Shown here: piece by piece, positions 29,020 to 31,197 of the stretch | Layout of the letters: each line of letters begins with the position of its first letter | Position numbering within the stretch: the first letter of the stretch is position 1 | From: a virus | DNA: 31,197 bases | IMG/VR virus record: IMGVR_UViG_3300023172_000122 | Span: 1 to 31,197 of that record | Reading direction: 5' to 3' (one strand) | Notes under the pieces: generated by a model | Seen by the model: the letters and a program-made list of their open reading frames with translations, nothing else | The model's database searches: none | What the model was told of the DNA's origin: nothing | Translations under genes and position numbers: made by a program

Positions 29020-29894
29020 TCTGTAACCTCCTGTTTTTGTTGAGAAACAATGTAATCAAAAGCCTTCTCTGCCTGTGAAGCAGCAGAGAAGATCTCTTTC
29101 CCTTTTTCTCTCAGATACTTACACCATCCTTTGACGTAAGCAGCCGAGTTCTTTCGGGTTTCGCGTTCGATTCCTGCGTGAGCGCAAAGCAGGGCGGAGC
29201 AAAACTCCGCGATCAACTCCTCTTTGCTGTATTGGTGCGATCCAAACTGGATCGGATCGGTCACGCCGACCCTGTTGAGTCTTTGCTTCGCACCAGTTGA
29301 GTGTGCAAGCTCGTGGAACAGGGTCGCATAGAACCCTTCCACGCTCTTGAACGTCGTTTTGTTGGGCATTTTGATCACATCCATCGCTGGAATGTAGCAT
29401 GCCCTGTCTCCTCCTTCCCCGATGCTGGGGATGTCTGCGTATCCTTCGATGATCATGTCGCACCGCTCAAGCGGCTTCCATTCGAGGGTTTCGATCTCCT
29501 GTTCTGGAACCTCGATCCCCTCGCACTGATCGACGTTGAAGATCTTGAAGTACTTGAAAGGCTTCCAGATTTTATCTTTCACCTCTCCCGTCTGCTTGTC
29601 TTTGATCTCGATCGCCCCCCATTTGACGATCTTTGTCGCCTTTTCTCCTTTCTTGATCTTGCCTCCGGCCTTCTTGACCTGCCCAAAGGTGAGCCAGAAG
29701 GGGCTGTTGTAGCCTCGCACGGTCGCCGTGAGCGAACACATGAAGCGGTTGATCCCACGGTACGGCTTCTGCCATACCATGTTCTGCGGGCTGGATGCTG
29801 CCGCGTTCCACGGCTTTTCCCACGGCAACTCCTTGCTTTCTTCGATCAGGTTGATGATGTCCTCGATGATGATGTTTGTGATCTTGCTAGACAT
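29016..29894 (-). CDS. ArdC-like antirestriction protein with zincin domain
   Basis: The 292-residue protein has the N-terminal ArdC/DUF1738 ssDNA-binding domain (WEKPWNAAASSPQNMVWQKP then PYRGINRFMC, FWLTFGQVKKAGGKIKKGEK) and a C-terminal zincin domain with LFHELAHSTG (HExxH at 194-198). ArdC proteins of plasmids protect incoming DNA from restriction enzymes; the zinc domain is needed in some cases. It is read from the TTGATC promoter at 29942 and coupled to the lipoprotein gene. Confidence 0.88.
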   Translation of the reverse strand: MSSKITNIIIEDIINLIEESKELPWEKPWNAAASSPQNMVWQKPYRGINRFMCSLTATVRGYNSPFWLTFGQVKKAGGKIKKGEKATKIVKWGAIEIKDKQTGEVKDKIWKPFKYFKIFNVDQCEGIEVPEQEIETLEWKPLERCDMIIEGYADIPSIGEGGDRACYIPAMDVIKMPNKTTFKSVEGFYATLFHELAHSTGAKQRLNRVGVTDPIQFGSHQYSKEELIAEFCSALLCAHAGIERETRKNSAAYVKGWCKYLREKGKEIFSAASQAEKAFDYIVSQQKQEVTE

Positions 29895-29916
29895 GGCGTT
29901 GTCTCCACCTTCTTGG

Positions 29917-29930
29917 GGGCTTCATTGCCC
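29917..29930 (-). promoter_or_regulatory. 5'-hairpin in the leader of the ArdC-like gene
   Basis: GGGC-AATGAA-GCCC, the same type of hairpin as in the palindrome promoters, 11-12 bases below the TATAAT of the TTGATC promoter. It shows that the 5'-hairpin is a general part of leaders in this region, not tied to the palindrome. Confidence 0.6.
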
Positions 29931-29941
29931 TTGTGTCCTCT

Positions 29942-29970
29942 ATTATAGCAAAAAGATCAGGATCGATCAA
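29942..29970 (-). promoter_or_regulatory. TTGATC-type sigma70 promoter 2
   Basis: TTGATC (plus 29965-29970), 17-base spacer and TATAAT (plus 29942-29947), the spacer being identical to that at 28692-28708. It drives the ArdC-like gene and the lipoprotein. Confidence 0.75.
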
Positions 29971-29971
29971 C

Positions 29972-30036
29972 AAAAAAGATCCTCAATGAAACCAAGGAGT
30001 TGAGGCCGATGCTCTCTCAACCCCCTGATCTCATTG
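29972..30036 (-). terminator. Long-stem intrinsic terminator
   Basis: On the minus strand CAATGAGATCAGGGGGTTGAG and its partner CTCAACTCCTTGGTTTCATTG pair at most positions with an 11-base loop; TTTTTT follows. It lies 11 bases beyond the micropeptide gene and is directly followed by the promoter at 29942-29970, making a compact terminator-promoter unit. Confidence 0.72.
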
Positions 30037-30047
30037 AAGAAAATATT

Positions 30048-30143
30048 TTATCTGGACAAAAAGAAAAGGGAATTGACCCAGAGAAAGGCCAGCAACATCC
30101 CGATAAGTAAAAGGAAATCCCCCCACCATTCCCTGTCTCTCAT
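30048..30143 (-). CDS. 31-residue membrane micropeptide
   Basis: The ATG at 30143-30141 overlaps the TGA of the gene at 30140-30373 (ATGA), and the frame runs 31 codons to TAA at 30048: MRDREWWGDFLLLIGMLLAF plus LWVNSLFFLSR. It is one hydrophobic helix after a charged, Trp-containing start. The overlap and the terminator immediately downstream support it as a real gene. Confidence 0.6.
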   Translation of the reverse strand: MRDREWWGDFLLLIGMLLAFLWVNSLFFLSR

Positions 30144-30373
30144 GGCGATACCTTCCACAAAGCTAGCTCGTAGTGGGGCTTTAGGTCTTCCACAATCCCC
30201 TGCCAAGCCTCTGGTGGGAGGTTGGGGATCAACCCTTCCTCCAAAAGCTCTTCAAGCCTGTCACCCTCGGCAAGAGCGAGAAGATCAGTCCATGTCGCAG
30301 TCACAAACATTTGGGGGGAACACTGTGAAATATCACGGTATTTTTGATATGTCTCCTGTATCAACTCTCTCAT
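30140..30373 (-). CDS. Small acidic helical hypothetical protein
   Basis: Start at 30373; the ATG overlaps the TGA of the gene at 30370 (ATGA). The 77-residue product (MRELIQETYQKYRDISQCSP) has helices with many Leu/Glu (GDRLEELLEEGLIPNLPPEA). No family is recognised. It is the middle member of a three-gene coupled run. Confidence 0.65.
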   Translation of the reverse strand: MRELIQETYQKYRDISQCSPQMFVTATWTDLLALAEGDRLEELLEEGLIPNLPPEAWQGIVEDLKPHYELALWKVSP

Positions 30374-30801
30374 TGTCCGACCAACCTTTCGAAGTCCTCG
30401 CGGTAAGAGGTTTCGAGGTCTTCTCCCATCCCCGTGTATTCGAGGTATTCCTCGTCCTCTTGCCATTCATCGCAGCCACCATCCTCGTCGTCGTCGAGAG
30501 GATCGTTGTAGTCTGGGACTAGCAACTGCTCCACATCCTCGATGGCAACGGAGCCATCTGGCTTCATCGCGAAGGGAAGATCCCACACTTCTCTTGCTAG
30601 AAGCACGAGGTCTTCGAGGGGAAGAACCTCCACCAGCATCTCCAACAGAGCTTCCTTGTCCAACTGGTTTAAATAATTCTGCTCCATGTAAGCGCGGAAT
30701 GCGCCGCTTGAAATGGATACGTCTGTCATTGTCTTCTCCTCTTTCTCGTAGTTTGCGAAACCTTCTGCTACTCTCTCGTCGAAGGCATGGGGTTGATACA
30801 T
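30370..30801 (-). CDS. Acidic hypothetical protein
   Basis: Two starts are possible: the ATG at 30801 (GAGAGGAAAG upstream; 143 residues, MYQPHAFDERVAEGFANYEK) and the ATG at 30729 (GAGGAG upstream, 119 residues, MTDVSISSGAFRAYMEQNYL). I give the first. The C-terminal half is very acidic (DYNDPLDDDEDGGCDEWQED). It has a Leu-rich helical middle (EALLEMLVEVLPLEDLVLLA). No family is recognised. A highly acidic tail may mimic DNA, but this is speculation. Confidence 0.6.
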   Translation of the reverse strand: MYQPHAFDERVAEGFANYEKEEKTMTDVSISSGAFRAYMEQNYLNQLDKEALLEMLVEVLPLEDLVLLAREVWDLPFAMKPDGSVAIEDVEQLLVPDYNDPLDDDEDGGCDEWQEDEEYLEYTGMGEDLETSYREDFERLVGQ

Positions 30802-30815
30802 TCTTTTCTTTCCTC

Positions 30816-31197
30816 TCAATCGTCGATAGCGACGATTCTCTCGTGGGTTGACCAGTACACTCTGTCTTTGCAGTCTTGGGTTGTGAGCCACATTCTCTGA
30901 CACTTTGAACGCCGAGGCTTAGGAGCCTCCATGTCCGTCAGGATGATGTGACCGTCGAAGTCACGATCGTTCACAAACGCGGTGGGAGCGTCGAAACAAG
31001 TCCCACCGTGAAGGTAACGCTCCTTCTTGTGGGTCATTCCCTTCTTCCAGATGAAGACATGCTCCTCTTCTACCCTCGTGTCGAAGGGGATCACAGTGAA
31101 CGTTGCCAGTGTGGACAGCTTGTCCAACTCCGCGTAGAACGCGGCTAGCATCTCTTCAGACACCGATCCAGACTGATCAATCGAGATCGCCACGTTG
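30816..31197 (-). CDS. C-terminal part of a VWA-like (DUF2201) protein, cut by the window edge
   Basis: The open frame runs to the right edge without a start codon (a GTG at 31193 is internal: it is read as Val in NVAISIDQSGSVSEEM). The visible 127 residues hold the metal-site motif DQSGS, then FDTRVEE, LHGGTCFDAPT and HIILTDME, the order of VWA-like domains of the DUF2201 family, which in bacteria work with MoxR-type AAA ATPases. No ATPase is in the window, but one could lie just beyond its right edge. It is probably the first visible gene of the chain to the left. Confidence 0.8.
   Translation of the reverse strand, partial: NVAISIDQSGSVSEEMLAAFYAELDKLSTLATFTVIPFDTRVEEEHVFIWKKGMTHKKERYLHGGTCFDAPTAFVNDRDFDGHIILTDMEAPKPRRSKCQRMWLTTQDCKDRVYWSTHERIVAIDD

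Noticed and set aside
29301-29948. Plus-strand open frame of 215 codons opposite the ArdC-like gene
   Set aside because: The ArdC-like gene has clear domains on the minus strand; the plus frame has no known motif and crosses the promoter region.
1-31197. tRNA or other structural RNA genes
   Set aside because: No cloverleaf with a TTCGA-type arm or CCA end was recognised on either strand by eye; a covariance-model scan would be decisive.

Overview
The window looks like part of a large tailed double-stranded DNA phage genome with a Gram-negative-type host. The evidence is the mix of genes: a PIN-PhoH ATPase, a Nudix hydrolase, a RecB/Cas4-like nuclease, a ligase-like plus cytidylyltransferase-like fusion, several HExxH metallopeptidases, an ArdC-like protein, pentapeptide-repeat proteins, a DUF8033-like small protein, and many small unknown genes with clear Shine-Dalgarno sites. 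No capsid, tail, terminase, polymerase, rRNA or tRNA gene was seen, so the phage assignment rests on gene families and architecture. The host is not determined.

Region 1 (1-3.8 kb, minus strand) is a tightly coupled cluster of four glycosyltransferase-like genes and one small unknown gene, probably for surface-sugar or DNA/virion glycosylation. Region 2 (3.9-8 kb, mostly plus) holds a predicted HTH protein, a lipobox-bearing trypsin-like protease (minus), PhoH, Nudix, a small acidic protein and a zincin. Region 3 (8-16.3 kb, mostly minus) holds a 960-residue ligase/nucleotidyltransferase fusion, a Lys/Ala repeat protein, two more zincins, a membrane protein, a DUF5658-like membrane protein, a pol-beta-type nucleotidyltransferase, and a plus-strand PD-(D/E)XK nuclease with its own sigma70-type promoter.

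Region 4 (16.4-22.9 kb, minus) is the most striking AT-rich block. Eight consecutive genes carry a short amphipathic terminal tag (M-K-I-[TS]-K followed by I-[IL]-x-E-E or a variant) at the N-terminus, the C-terminus or both. Most N-terminal tags end in an [LI]-x-E site followed by A, S or G, the cleavage rule of T4-type prohead proteases. I infer a family of proteins packaged in the head and processed there, including two pentapeptide-repeat proteins.

At about 23.0-23.1 kb the composition switches abruptly from AT-rich to GC-rich. Region 5 (23.1-31.2 kb, all minus) is a chain of small genes behind short promoters built to a common plan: a GTGWCA-gatcg-TGWCAC palindrome, TATAAT, a hairpin near the 5' end (GGGC, six-base loop, GCCC), and often a second hairpin that displays the Shine-Dalgarno sequence in its loop. 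Genes without this promoter tend to carry a second conserved leader (AACCCTTTGATTTTC). A gene-free 480-bp stretch at 27.74-28.22 kb carries GTGATTTC repeats and three DnaA-box-like sequences and is a candidate origin or control region. The right end has two KOW-like paralogues, an ArdC-like protein with a lipoprotein, micro-membrane peptides and a VWA-like (DUF2201) protein running off the edge. The chain of small genes under repeated strong promoters resembles an early host-takeover region; that role is inference.
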